Part shown: piece by piece, positions 56,789-64,000 of the stretch | How the letters are laid out: every line of letters begins with the position of its first letter | How positions within the stretch are numbered: the stretch's first letter is position 1 | DNA from: Thalassovita aquimarina | Lineage (GTDB): Bacteria; Pseudomonadota; Alphaproteobacteria; Rhodobacterales; Rhodobacteraceae | DNA length: 64,000 bases | Direction of reading: 5' to 3' | NCBI RefSeq assembly: GCF_018219815.1 | Contig: NZ_JADMKU010000001.1 | Coordinates: forward strand, 456,121 to 520,120 | Made by a program: the position numbers and the translations under genes | Notes under the pieces: model-generated | Database searches by the model: none | What the model saw: the letters and a program-made list of their open reading frames with translations, nothing else | Told to the model about the DNA's origin: nothing

Positions 56789-57232
56789 TCAGCTTTCGGG
56801 GGTCTGATAAACGCCCTGTTCCTTCAGCGCGTCCACGACTTCCTTGGGCATGTAGCTTTCGTCATGTTTGGCAAGGATTTCATCGGCTTCGAATACGCCG
56901 TTCACGTATTTACCGGTGCCGATCATGCCTTGGTTTTCCTCAAACAGGTCGGGCAGGATGCCGGTAAAAACGACCGGAACGGTGGCACCGCCATCGGTAA
57001 CGCTGAACCGGACCGTTTCGCCGTCGCCACGCTTCAGGCTGCCCTCTTCGACCAGCCCGCCGATGCGGAAGGTTTCCGACGGCCCCGGCGGTTCCGCCAT
57101 GACCTGGCTCGGCGAGCGGAAGAAATTGATCCCGTCGCGCATCGCATAACCGATCAGCCCGGTGGACAGCGCCAAGGCCAGCGCAGCGACCACGATCACC
57201 TGAATACGACGCTTTTTCTTCAAGCCTTTCAT
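56789..57232 (-). CDS. ccmE: cytochrome c maturation heme chaperone CcmE
   Basis: The 147-residue protein has a basic N-terminus and one membrane anchor (VIVVAALALALSTGLIGYAM), then the OB-fold domain. The covalent heme histidine is in LAKHDESYMP, with the axial tyrosine two residues after Ser. ATG 57232 has GAGGAGCAAGCAC upstream; the 19 codons before it are dismissed. It precedes the lysis genes and ccmF on the same strand. Confidence 0.94.
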   Translation of the reverse strand: MKGLKKKRRIQVIVVAALALALSTGLIGYAMRDGINFFRSPSQVMAEPPGPSETFRIGGLVEEGSLKRGDGETVRFSVTDGGATVPVVFTGILPDLFEENQGMIGTGKYVNGVFEADEILAKHDESYMPKEVVDALKEQGVYQTPES

Positions 57233-57381
57233 GTGCTTGCTCCTCACCGCACGATCTTCGAACAGACTACCGGTCGCCCAATAATACATTCAACAGTTAG
57301 CATTGAAATGCCGCAGCGCAAGCCCCCCGGGCTGCTACTTTTTGTCAGCGGCAGTGACTACGCCGGTTCCGACAACTCCGA

Positions 57382-58194
57382 TCAGGCCGACTGGAAGGTG
57401 ATCTTGCGGCGCAGGAACTGAGTCGCGCGGTCCGACACCTTGCGCGGATCGCCGGTGGTCAGGAACATAGACTCCTCGCCCGGCCCGGTCATGCCGGGAT
57501 GTCGCTCCAGGTAATCGGCCAGGCTTTCGGCCACCAGGTTGGCCTGCGAATAAACCTTCACATCCGGCCCCAGGGCATCCTGGAACACGTCCTGCATCAG
57601 CGGATAGTGGGTGCAGCCCAGGATCGCGGCCTCGGGATTGGGCATCTTGCGCTTCAGCGCATCGACATGCGATCGGACAAGGGCTTCGGCCAGGATCATA
57701 TCGCCGTCTTCTATGGCATCGACCACGCCACCGCAGGCCTGCGCCTCAACGTCCACCCCGATGGCGCGGAACGCCAGTTCGCGCTGGAATGCGCGGCTCG
57801 CCACGGTGGCGGGGGTGGCGAACAGTGCCACGTGCTTCACCTCGACTTCGCGCGGCGGGCTGTTATCGCCCCAGCTGCGTTCGGTCAGCGCCTCGATCAG
57901 CGGCACGAACACGCCCAGCACGCGCTTGTTCGGTGGAATCCAGCTTTCCTGCATCCGGCGCAGCGCGGCGGCCGAAGCGGTGTTACAGGCCAGGATCACA
58001 AGATCGCAACCGGCGTCCCACATCCGTTCCACCGCATTGGTGGTCAGGTTGTACACGTCATCGGCATCGCGCACCCCGTAAGGCGCATTGGCGTTGTCGC
58101 CGAAATAGACCACCGGAACGTCGGGCAGCCGCTTGACCACGGCGTCCAGCACCGTCAATCCGCCCAGACCACTGTCGAAAATGCCTACTGCCAT
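57382..58194 (-). CDS. murI: glutamate racemase
   Basis: The 270-residue enzyme makes D-glutamate for peptidoglycan. The N-terminal [16 protein letters not shown] and the two catalytic cysteines, in [12 protein letters not shown] and [11 protein letters not shown], are intact. ATG 58194 has GGCAGGAAAA upstream; a TTG 18 bases earlier is less likely. A 149-base gap separates it from ccmE. Confidence 0.93.
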   Translation of the reverse strand: MAVGIFDSGLGGLTVLDAVVKRLPDVPVVYFGDNANAPYGVRDADDVYNLTTNAVERMWDAGCDLVILACNTASAAALRRMQESWIPPNKRVLGVFVPLIEALTERSWGDNSPPREVEVKHVALFATPATVASRAFQRELAFRAIGVDVEAQACGGVVDAIEDGDMILAEALVRSHVDALKRKMPNPEAAILGCTHYPLMQDVFQDALGPDVKVYSQANLVAESLADYLERHPGMTGPGEESMFLTTGDPRKVSDRATQFLRRKITFQSA

Positions 58195-58217
58195 TTTTCC
58201 TGCCACCTGCAATGCGC

Positions 58218-59096
58218 TTATGCGCGGTGTTTCTCTTCGAACTCATACCCGTATGAAAGGGACTTGAGCGGTGTTGGGCAAAGCTCATACGTCGCTTTGC
58301 GGAGGAAATCCATCAATGCTTTCGCATCCCGTTGCCGCGCTTCGATCTCGGCCCGTTCAATCGGTTTACCGACGACAATGCGCACCGGCGTGTCGACCCG
58401 CCGGGCGAATTCTTTGATCAAAAGCCCCATGCGCAGGGTGTTGTGCATATGGCTGGCGATCTGGAACAACCGGCTGGTATGACCGTCGAAGAAGACAGGC
58501 ACCACGACGGCATCGGATTTCGCCACCATCCGCGCGGTGAAATTGCGCCAACCGGGATCCATCGGGCGGGCAAAGGGCGTGGCCCCGGTCGATACGGTGC
58601 CGCCCGGGAACACCCCTACCGCGCCGCCCTGCCCCAGGTAGCTCAGGCATTCCTTACGGGTCCGCAAATTCAACTGCAGCGCCTCTTTGGTTTCGTCAAA
58701 GGACACCGGCAAAATGACCCGGTTCAGGTCCGCGGCCTTGCGGAACACCTGATGCGCCAGAATGCGGAAATCGCCGCGCGTACGCGCCAGGATATGGCCC
58801 ATCATCAGACCATCGAGGATACCGTAAGGATGATTGGCGATCAGGATCAGGGGACCGGTCGCCGGAATGTTCGACAACGCCCCGCCGACGACATCCAGCG
58901 TCAGCCCGTAGCGCTCCACCATTACCTGCCAGAAATCATCGCCATTGGCGACGTCGAGGTCGTAGCCCCGTGCCCGTTTGATCAAACCCAGGCGACCGGT
59001 GACGTTTTCCATCACCCGGATCATCGTCCGCCCGGAACGGCTTTGCGCCGAATGAGCATAACTGATGTCGCGCGCGATTTGGTGTTTCGAAGACAT
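58218..59096 (-). CDS. lysophospholipid acyltransferase family protein
   Basis: The 292-residue PlsC-type protein has the catalytic [13 protein letters not shown] (H-X4-D) motif, [10 protein letters not shown] as the acyl-acceptor site and [11 protein letters not shown]. Related proteins acylate lysophosphatidic acid or lyso-ornithine lipid (OlsA); the acceptor is not visible here. ATG 59096 has GGGCAGGC upstream; ATG 59123 is in frame. It lies 23 bases before murI on the same strand. Confidence 0.82.
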   Translation of the reverse strand: MSSKHQIARDISYAHSAQSRSGRTMIRVMENVTGRLGLIKRARGYDLDVANGDDFWQVMVERYGLTLDVVGGALSNIPATGPLILIANHPYGILDGLMMGHILARTRGDFRILAHQVFRKAADLNRVILPVSFDETKEALQLNLRTRKECLSYLGQGGAVGVFPGGTVSTGATPFARPMDPGWRNFTARMVAKSDAVVVPVFFDGHTSRLFQIASHMHNTLRMGLLIKEFARRVDTPVRIVVGKPIERAEIEARQRDAKALMDFLRKATYELCPTPLKSLSYGYEFEEKHRA

Positions 59097-59212
59097 GCCT
59101 GCCCGGCCAGAAAAGAGAATCACCGACTGATTAGAAAATCAGGCGCGTTCTGAACAGGGGAAAACGGGCCGATCGGCCCCGGGCGGCATCAAACCGCCCG
59201 GAACCGTTTCGA

Positions 59213-62200
59213 TCATTCCGCCGCCGTGGCCATCGCCGCGCCGGGATTTGCGATCTGGTCCAACAGCGCCTCGCGCTGTTTCGCCGCCTTCGCTTCGTTC
59301 TCGGCCTTGACCGGACCGAAGCCGCGGATTTGCAGCGGCAATTCGGCCAGCGCGACAGCTGCGTCCATGATTTCGGGCGACAGTTTTTTCGCCAGCTCCG
59401 CCATGTCGGCCTCGTATTGCTTGATCAGCGCGCGTTCCATTCGCCGTTCCGCGGTGCGCCCGAACGGATCGAACGGGGTGCCGCGCAAGCCCTTCATCCG
59501 GGCCAGAACACGGAACCAGCGCATCATACCCGGACCGAATTCGCGTTTTTCCGGCCGGCCGTTCGCGCCCATCTTGGACAGGATCGGCGGCGACATGTGG
59601 AATTTCATTTTGAAATCACCGTCGAATTCCGCCTCGGCCTTTGACTGGGTGTCCAGCAGCAGCCGCGCGACTTCGTATTCGTCCTTGTAGGCCAGCAGCT
59701 TGTGATAGCCCTTCGCCACCGCTTCCTTCATCCGCGGATCGTCGAAACGATCGACCAGCTTGCGGTATTTCTTGGCCAGGCGCTTGCCCTGATATTCGAT
59801 CAGCTTGTCGGCGCGGAAATCGATTTTTTCCTGCAGCGACAGCGGCTTTTCGACCACCTTCGGGCTCAGCAGCGATGCCGCCTCTTCCGGGTGCAGCGCC
59901 GCCCAGCGGCCGATTTCGAAGGCGCGCAGGTTGCGCTCCACAGCCGCGCCGTTCAGCGTGATCGCGTCGATCAGCGCTTCGTGGCTCAGCGGCACCAGGC
60001 CACGCTGCCAGGCCGCGCCGAAGATCATCATGTTGGAGAAGATCGAATCCCCCAGCGTGACGCGGGCGAGTTCCGAGGCGTCGAACAGGATCACCTTGTC
60101 CTGCAGCCGCGCCTGTAGTTGCAGTTCCAGCCGGTCGGAGGGCAGCTGTAATTCGGTGTTGCGGGTGAAATCGCCGGTGATGATTTCGTGACTGTTGACC
60201 ACCGCGCCGGTCTTGCCGGTCCGGGTCAGGCCGAGGGTCTTGGCCCCTGCCGACACCACCAGGTCGCCGCCGATCAGCGCATCGGCCTCGCCCGTGGCGA
60301 CGCGTACCGCGCTGATATCATCGGGTTTCTCGGCGATCCGGCAATGGATGTGAACGGCGCCGCCCTTTTGCGCCAGCCCTGCCATTTCCATCATGCCCGC
60401 GCCCTTGCCATCGATCTGCGCAGCCTGTGCCAGAACCGCGCCGATGGTTACAACCCCGGTACCGCCGACGCCCGTGATCACCACGTTGAAGGTACCGTCG
60501 ATCGCCGGGATTTCCGGCTGCGGCAGATGCGGCAGGTCCAGTTGTGCGGTTTCGGCCTTTTTCGGCTGCGCCCCTTCGACGGTGACGAAGCTGGGGCAGA
60601 ACCCGTTCAGGCAGCTGAAATCCTTGTTGCAGCTGGATTGGTCGATAGCGCGCTTGCGGCCCAGTTCGGTTTCCACCGGCACGATCGACACGCAGTTCGA
60701 CTGCACCCCGCAATCGCCGCAGCCTTCGCAGACATCGGTGTTGATGAACACCCGGCGATCGGGATCGGGGAACAGCCCGCGCTTGCGCCGACGCCGTTTT
60801 TCGGCGGCACATGTCTGAATATAAACAATGGCCGACACACCTCTGATCTTGCTTAACTTTTCCTGAACCGACATCAGATCCGCGCGTTCGTGCTTTTCGA
60901 CACCCGCCGGGAAGGCGTTCAGATCGACCTCTTCCTTTTCGTCATAGACGACGGCGATGTTCTGCACCCCCATCGCCTTCAGTTCGTCCACGATCCGGTA
61001 GGCGGTCAGGTCGCCTTCGTTCTTCTGGCCGCCGGTCATCGCCACGGCGTCATTGAACAGGATCTTGTAGGTGATGTTGGTGCCGGCGGCCAATGCGGCG
61101 CGGATCGCCTGCACCCCGGAATGGTTATAGGTGCCGTCGCCCAGGTTCTGGAACACGTGGTCGCGGTTGGAAAACGGCGCCTCGCCAATCCAGTTCGCAC
61201 CCTCGCCGCCCATATGGGTGAAGCCAAGCGTGTCGCGGTCCATCCACTGCACCATGTAATGGCAACCGATCCCGGCATAGGCGCGGCTGCCCTCGGGGAT
61301 CTTGGTCGAACTGTTATGCGGACAGCCGGAACAGAAATACGGCAGGCGGGATGCGATTTCCTCGGCATTGTCGTTGCGGCGCACTTCCTCCAGCGCGGCC
61401 AGCCCGGCCTTGATGCCGTCGGTGCCACGGCCTTCGTCGATCAGGATCTTGCCCAGGCGTTCGGCGATCATGATCGGGTCAAGCGCGCCCTTGGTCTGGA
61501 ACAGTTCCTCGCCATGCATCGATCCGGCGCCGCCGCCCATGTGCCAGCCATAGACTCGCCGCCCGCGGCGGTCGTCGAAGATCGCTTCCTTGACCTGCAC
61601 CTCGATCAGCTTGCGCTTTTCCTCGACCACCACGATCAGGTCCAGCCCCTCGGCCCAGTCGCTGAACCCTCGCATGTCGAGCGGGAAGGTCTGTCCGACC
61701 TTGTAGGTGGTAATGCCAAGGCGTTCCGCCTCGCCCTCGTCGATGTTCAGCAGTTCCAGCGCGTGGACCAGGTCGAGCCAGTTCTTGCCGGCCGCGACGA
61801 AACCGATCTTGGCGCCCGGCTTGCCCCACATCCGCTTGTCCATCTTGTTGGCATGGGAAAACGCCTCGGCGGCGAAGCGCTTGTAATCGATCATCCGCGC
61901 TTCCTGTTCGGTCGGATTGTCGATCAGCCGGATGTTCAGCCCGCCCGGCGGCATGTCGAATTCCGGCGTCACAAGCTGCATCCGGTCGATGCGACCATCG
62001 ACGACGGCGGTGGCCTCGATCGTGTCCTTCATCGTCTTGAGGCCCACCCAGAGACCGGAAAACCGGCTCAGCGCGATGCCGTAGATACCGTAATCGAGGA
62101 TTTCCTGCACACCCGCTGGGCTGACAACCGGCATGTAGGCATCGACCATCGCCCATTCCGATTGGTGCAGCACGGTGGAGGATTCGCCGGTGTGGTCATC

Positions 62201-62635
62201 GCCCATCGCCATCAGGACACCGCCGTTCTTCGACGTGCCCGCCATGTTGGCGTGGCGCATCACGTCGCCGGTGCGGTCTACCCCCGGCCCCTTGCCGTAC
62301 CACAGCCCGAACACGCCGTCGAACTTGCCCTCGCCACGCAGTTCGGCCTGCTGACTGCCCCAGAGCGCGGTGGCAGCAAGGTCTTCGTTCAACCCCTCCT
62401 TGAACAACACGTCGGCCTCGGCCAGCTGCTTGGCGGCGCGGTTCATCTGTAGATCGACCGCCCCGAGCGGCGACCCGCGATACCCGGTCACATAACCAGC
62501 AGTGTTCAACCCCGCCGCCTTGTCGCGTGCCTTCTGGGTCAGCATCAGCCGTACCAGTGCCTGCGTTCCGTTCAATAGAACGGGTGATTTTTCCAGATCG
62601 AAGCGATCCGTTAGCGAAACCTTCTGGCGTGTCAT
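59213..62635 (-). CDS. indolepyruvate ferredoxin oxidoreductase family protein (fused subunits)
   Basis: The 1140-residue fusion joins an IorA-like thiamine diphosphate half (GDGTYNHSG and FNDAVAMTGGQKNEGD), a 4Fe-4S region (CEGCGDCGVQSNC, then CNKDFSCLNGFCP near residue 660-700) and an IorB-like gamma domain (GVGGTGVVTIGAVLAQAAQ). The family decarboxylates aryl or branched-chain 2-oxo acids to CoA thioesters. ATG 62635 has GGGGAGGACGCATA upstream. The gene is divergent from a LysR regulator across 171 bases with two palindromes. Confidence 0.93.
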   Translation of the reverse strand: MTRQKVSLTDRFDLEKSPVLLNGTQALVRLMLTQKARDKAAGLNTAGYVTGYRGSPLGAVDLQMNRAAKQLAEADVLFKEGLNEDLAATALWGSQQAELRGEGKFDGVFGLWYGKGPGVDRTGDVMRHANMAGTSKNGGVLMAMGDDHTGESSTVLHQSEWAMVDAYMPVVSPAGVQEILDYGIYGIALSRFSGLWVGLKTMKDTIEATAVVDGRIDRMQLVTPEFDMPPGGLNIRLIDNPTEQEARMIDYKRFAAEAFSHANKMDKRMWGKPGAKIGFVAAGKNWLDLVHALELLNIDEGEAERLGITTYKVGQTFPLDMRGFSDWAEGLDLIVVVEEKRKLIEVQVKEAIFDDRRGRRVYGWHMGGGAGSMHGEELFQTKGALDPIMIAERLGKILIDEGRGTDGIKAGLAALEEVRRNDNAEEIASRLPYFCSGCPHNSSTKIPEGSRAYAGIGCHYMVQWMDRDTLGFTHMGGEGANWIGEAPFSNRDHVFQNLGDGTYNHSGVQAIRAALAAGTNITYKILFNDAVAMTGGQKNEGDLTAYRIVDELKAMGVQNIAVVYDEKEEVDLNAFPAGVEKHERADLMSVQEKLSKIRGVSAIVYIQTCAAEKRRRRKRGLFPDPDRRVFINTDVCEGCGDCGVQSNCVSIVPVETELGRKRAIDQSSCNKDFSCLNGFCPSFVTVEGAQPKKAETAQLDLPHLPQPEIPAIDGTFNVVITGVGGTGVVTIGAVLAQAAQIDGKGAGMMEMAGLAQKGGAVHIHCRIAEKPDDISAVRVATGEADALIGGDLVVSAGAKTLGLTRTGKTGAVVNSHEIITGDFTRNTELQLPSDRLELQLQARLQDKVILFDASELARVTLGDSIFSNMMIFGAAWQRGLVPLSHEALIDAITLNGAAVERNLRAFEIGRWAALHPEEAASLLSPKVVEKPLSLQEKIDFRADKLIEYQGKRLAKKYRKLVDRFDDPRMKEAVAKGYHKLLAYKDEYEVARLLLDTQSKAEAEFDGDFKMKFHMSPPILSKMGANGRPEKREFGPGMMRWFRVLARMKGLRGTPFDPFGRTAERRMERALIKQYEADMAELAKKLSPEIMDAAVALAELPLQIRGFGPVKAENEAKAAKQREALLDQIANPGAAMATAAE

Positions 62636-62661
62636 TATGCGTCCTCCCCACACGGCATACA

Positions 62662-62703
62662 TTGCTCGAATATAGAGCAATAATAGGTCACAAACTTTGA
62701 CCT
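62662..62703. promoter_or_regulatory. twin palindromic operators between oxidoreductase and lysR
   Basis: TTGCTC-N7-GAGCAA (62662-62680) and AGGTCA-N7-TGACCT (62685-62703) are both perfect 6-base inverted repeats with 7-base spacers and centres 23 bases apart. The second contains T-N11-A (TCA-N7-TGA), the LysR-type site pattern. They lie in the divergent gap, closer to the oxidoreductase start. Confidence 0.6.
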
Positions 62704-62806
62704 ACCAAGGAAAAATTTTTACTTTTCTGTACAGATAGTCATTGAAACCCCTTAAAGTCCAAACTGTTTCGTGTAAGTGGGCCGGACAAATCTGAAAGTT
62801 GTCGGA

Positions 62807-63712
62807 ATGGACTGGGATAAACTAAGAATCTTTCACGCGGTGGCCGATGCCGGCAGCCTGACGCATGCCGGCGATGTGCTGCATTTGTCGCAATCGGCGG
62901 TCAGCCGACAGGTGCGCGCACTGGAGGAAAGCCTCAACACCACGCTTTTCCACCGCCATGCGCGGGGGCTGATTCTCACCGAACAGGGCGAATTGCTGTT
63001 CGATGCGACCCGCGCGATGGCCAAGCGTCTGGAAGCCGCCGAAGCGCGCATCCGCGACAGCGAGGAAGAAGTGTTCGGTCAACTGCGGGTGACCACGACG
63101 ATCGGGTTCGGATCGCTGTGGCTGGCGCCGCGCCTGCCCAAGCTCTACGAAAAATACCCAGACCTGAATATCGACCTGATGCTGGAAGAACGCGTGTTGG
63201 ACCTGCCGATGCGCGAAGCCGACCTGGCGATCCGCATGAAGGAGCCCAGCCAGGCCGACCTGATCCGCAAGCGACTGATGTCGGTTCGGATGCTTCTGTA
63301 TGCATCGCCAGCCTATCTGGAACGCTTCGGCACGCCGGAAAAGATCGAGGATATCGCCGGCCACCGGTTGATCAGTCAGAACCCGAATTCGGCGCAGGTC
63401 GGCGCGGGCGCCAACCTGGTGCAGCACCTGATGACCTATGACGTCAAATCAATGCTGACCGTGAACAACTACTTCGGCGTTCTGCAGGCGGTGATCAACG
63501 ACCTCGGAATTGGCGTGCTGCCGAATTACCTGCTGCATGATTTCCCCAATCTGGTGCGTGTCCTACCGGATGTTCAGTCGGTCGAAGTCCCGGTTTTTCT
63601 CGCCTATCCCGAAGAGCTGCGGCACTCCAAGCGAATTTCTGCCTTCCGCGATTTCGTGCAGGACGAAATCATTTCCTATCGCAAACAGATGAAAAATCAG
63701 GCGCTTATCTAA
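62807..63712 (+). CDS. LysR-type transcriptional regulator
   Basis: The 301-residue regulator has an N-terminal helix-turn-helix (MDWDKLRIFHAVADAGSLTHAGDVLHLSQSAVSRQVRALEE split across residues 1-41) and a periplasmic-binding-like effector domain (from about 90; GQLRVTTTIGFGSLWLAPRL, ending FRDFVQDEI). ATG 62807 has GTCGGA just upstream; GTG 62777 is in frame. Its position, divergent from the indolepyruvate oxidoreductase across twin palindromes, suggests it controls that gene and itself. The inducer is unknown. Confidence 0.9.
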   Translation: MDWDKLRIFHAVADAGSLTHAGDVLHLSQSAVSRQVRALEESLNTTLFHRHARGLILTEQGELLFDATRAMAKRLEAAEARIRDSEEEVFGQLRVTTTIGFGSLWLAPRLPKLYEKYPDLNIDLMLEERVLDLPMREADLAIRMKEPSQADLIRKRLMSVRMLLYASPAYLERFGTPEKIEDIAGHRLISQNPNSAQVGAGANLVQHLMTYDVKSMLTVNNYFGVLQAVINDLGIGVLPNYLLHDFPNLVRVLPDVQSVEVPVFLAYPEELRHSKRISAFRDFVQDEIISYRKQMKNQALI

Positions 63713-63805
63713 CACGTTAAGAAAGCTATGCGCTGTCTGCATAACAGCCATGCTGCACCTGCGGCAATAAGGTGCTTGATCGATTCACCTCTGATGCCTA
63801 TTTGA

Positions 63806-63893
63806 GCTTTCGACGGTGATGCTGAAGCTTTTAGCATCATCTTCATACCTCCCTGTTGGACTTGGCCGAGCTTCGTGCTCGGCCTTTTTTTTT
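63806..63893 (+). ncRNA. candidate trans-acting small RNA downstream of lysR
   Basis: A plus-strand hairpin (TGATGCT at 63817-63823, AGCATCA at 63833-63839), an unpaired ACCTCCCTGTTGG stretch and a very strong terminator make a compact sRNA-like unit. In the terminator GGCCGAGC (63864-63871) pairs exactly with GCTCGGCC (63877-63884), followed by nine T. The CTCCC region could pair with ribosome binding sites. TTGATC and TATTTG 17 bases apart, upstream of about 63806, are a weak promoter candidate. It could instead be an untranslated tail of lysR. Confidence 0.45.
63864..63893 (+). terminator. strong Rho-independent terminator
   Basis: An 8-base perfect GC stem with a TTCGT loop and nine consecutive T. 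It ends either the lysR transcript or the candidate small RNA. Confidence 0.9.
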
Positions 63894-64000
63894 GCGCAGC
63901 ACAAAATTCGGGCGCAGGCCGGGTGACCTGCCACTGAACTTTCAACCAGTCGGAACCGGAGCCCTTTGGATTGATACGCCGATTGGCGCAGGTGGAGCAA
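63894..64000. other. right edge, no supported gene
   Basis: Nothing on the plus strand. On the minus strand a frame entering from the right edge stays open and reads CANRRINPKGSGSDWLKVQW before crossing the terminator; it could be the tail of a gene beyond the window, but there is no independent support. Confidence 0.3.

Noticed and set aside
62662..62680. TTGCTC-N7-GAGCAA as an FNR/Anr site
   Set aside because: FNR sites have TTGAT-N4-ATCAA with a shorter spacing; the inner bases and spacer do not fit.
63709..63846. 45-codon minus-strand frame (MKMMLKASASPSKAQIG...) with a strong AGGGAGGT ribosome site
   Set aside because: The ribosome site is the complement of the CTCCC region of the candidate plus-strand sRNA, codon use (CTA, TTA, ATA, AGA) is unlike real genes here, and it lies over a strong plus-strand terminator structure. 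Not excluded.

Overview
The window looks like chromosome from a member of the Rhodobacteraceae (Roseobacter group, Alphaproteobacteria). The sequence is visibly GC-rich. Genes are packed with many ATGA, GTGA and TGATG start/stop overlaps. Typical content includes a zwf-pgl-pgi operon, a trpGD-ung-trpC-moaC-moeA run leading into lexA, a B12-dependent NrdJ, a large indolepyruvate ferredoxin oxidoreductase-type protein, and RTX proteins ending in Hint domains. A GAAC-N7-GAAC box of the alphaproteobacterial SOS type precedes lexA. No transposase, CRISPR array, rRNA or prophage was seen. Nearly everything is single-copy core housekeeping, with a few accessory pieces between.

Layout. 1-3072: glucose-6-phosphate entry enzymes (pgi cut by the window edge, pgl, zwf), with a divergent uncharacterised radical SAM gene at 3359. 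4357-10286: anmK, tyrS, trhP, aroB and aroK. 10406-14995: a 49-residue membrane peptide, an exported helical protein, xerD, a DUF21/CBS membrane protein and a MobA-like nucleotidyltransferase. 14984-20319: two large RTX/Hint proteins on the minus strand, followed by an AT-rich 0.8 kb leader region and tRNA-Leu(CAA). 21400-28727: YqaA-like membrane protein, dsbB, a soluble chemoreceptor, nrdJ with candidate NrdR boxes, and tRNA-Pro(TGG). 28770-34511: DUF192, double cold-shock protein, pdxH, fabI, gpt, an acyltransferase and an aminotransferase.

34556-45717: ppiD-trpE, then rluE and a divergent polysaccharide deacetylase interrupting the trp genes, then trpG-trpD-ung-trpC-moaC-moeA and lexA behind a near-ideal promoter with an SOS box. 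45711-50570: comEC, gltX and gltA. 50645-52088: a candidate structured RNA and an acidic protein with an internal duplication. 52165-57232: paaG-like gene, ccmH, ccmF and ccmE, with a holin/endolysin pair of the gene-transfer-agent type between ccmF and ccmE. 57382-64000: murI, an acyltransferase, the indolepyruvate oxidoreductase with its divergent LysR regulator, and a candidate small RNA at the right edge.

Points most worth a second look are: the GTA-type lysis pair placed behind a terminator-like hairpin whose 3' arm holds the endolysin ribosome binding site; the paired RTX/Hint proteins sharing a repeated header motif; two terminator-bounded candidate sRNAs; twin 6-N7-6 palindromes between the oxidoreductase and LysR genes; and a composite two-hairpin repeat present twice.
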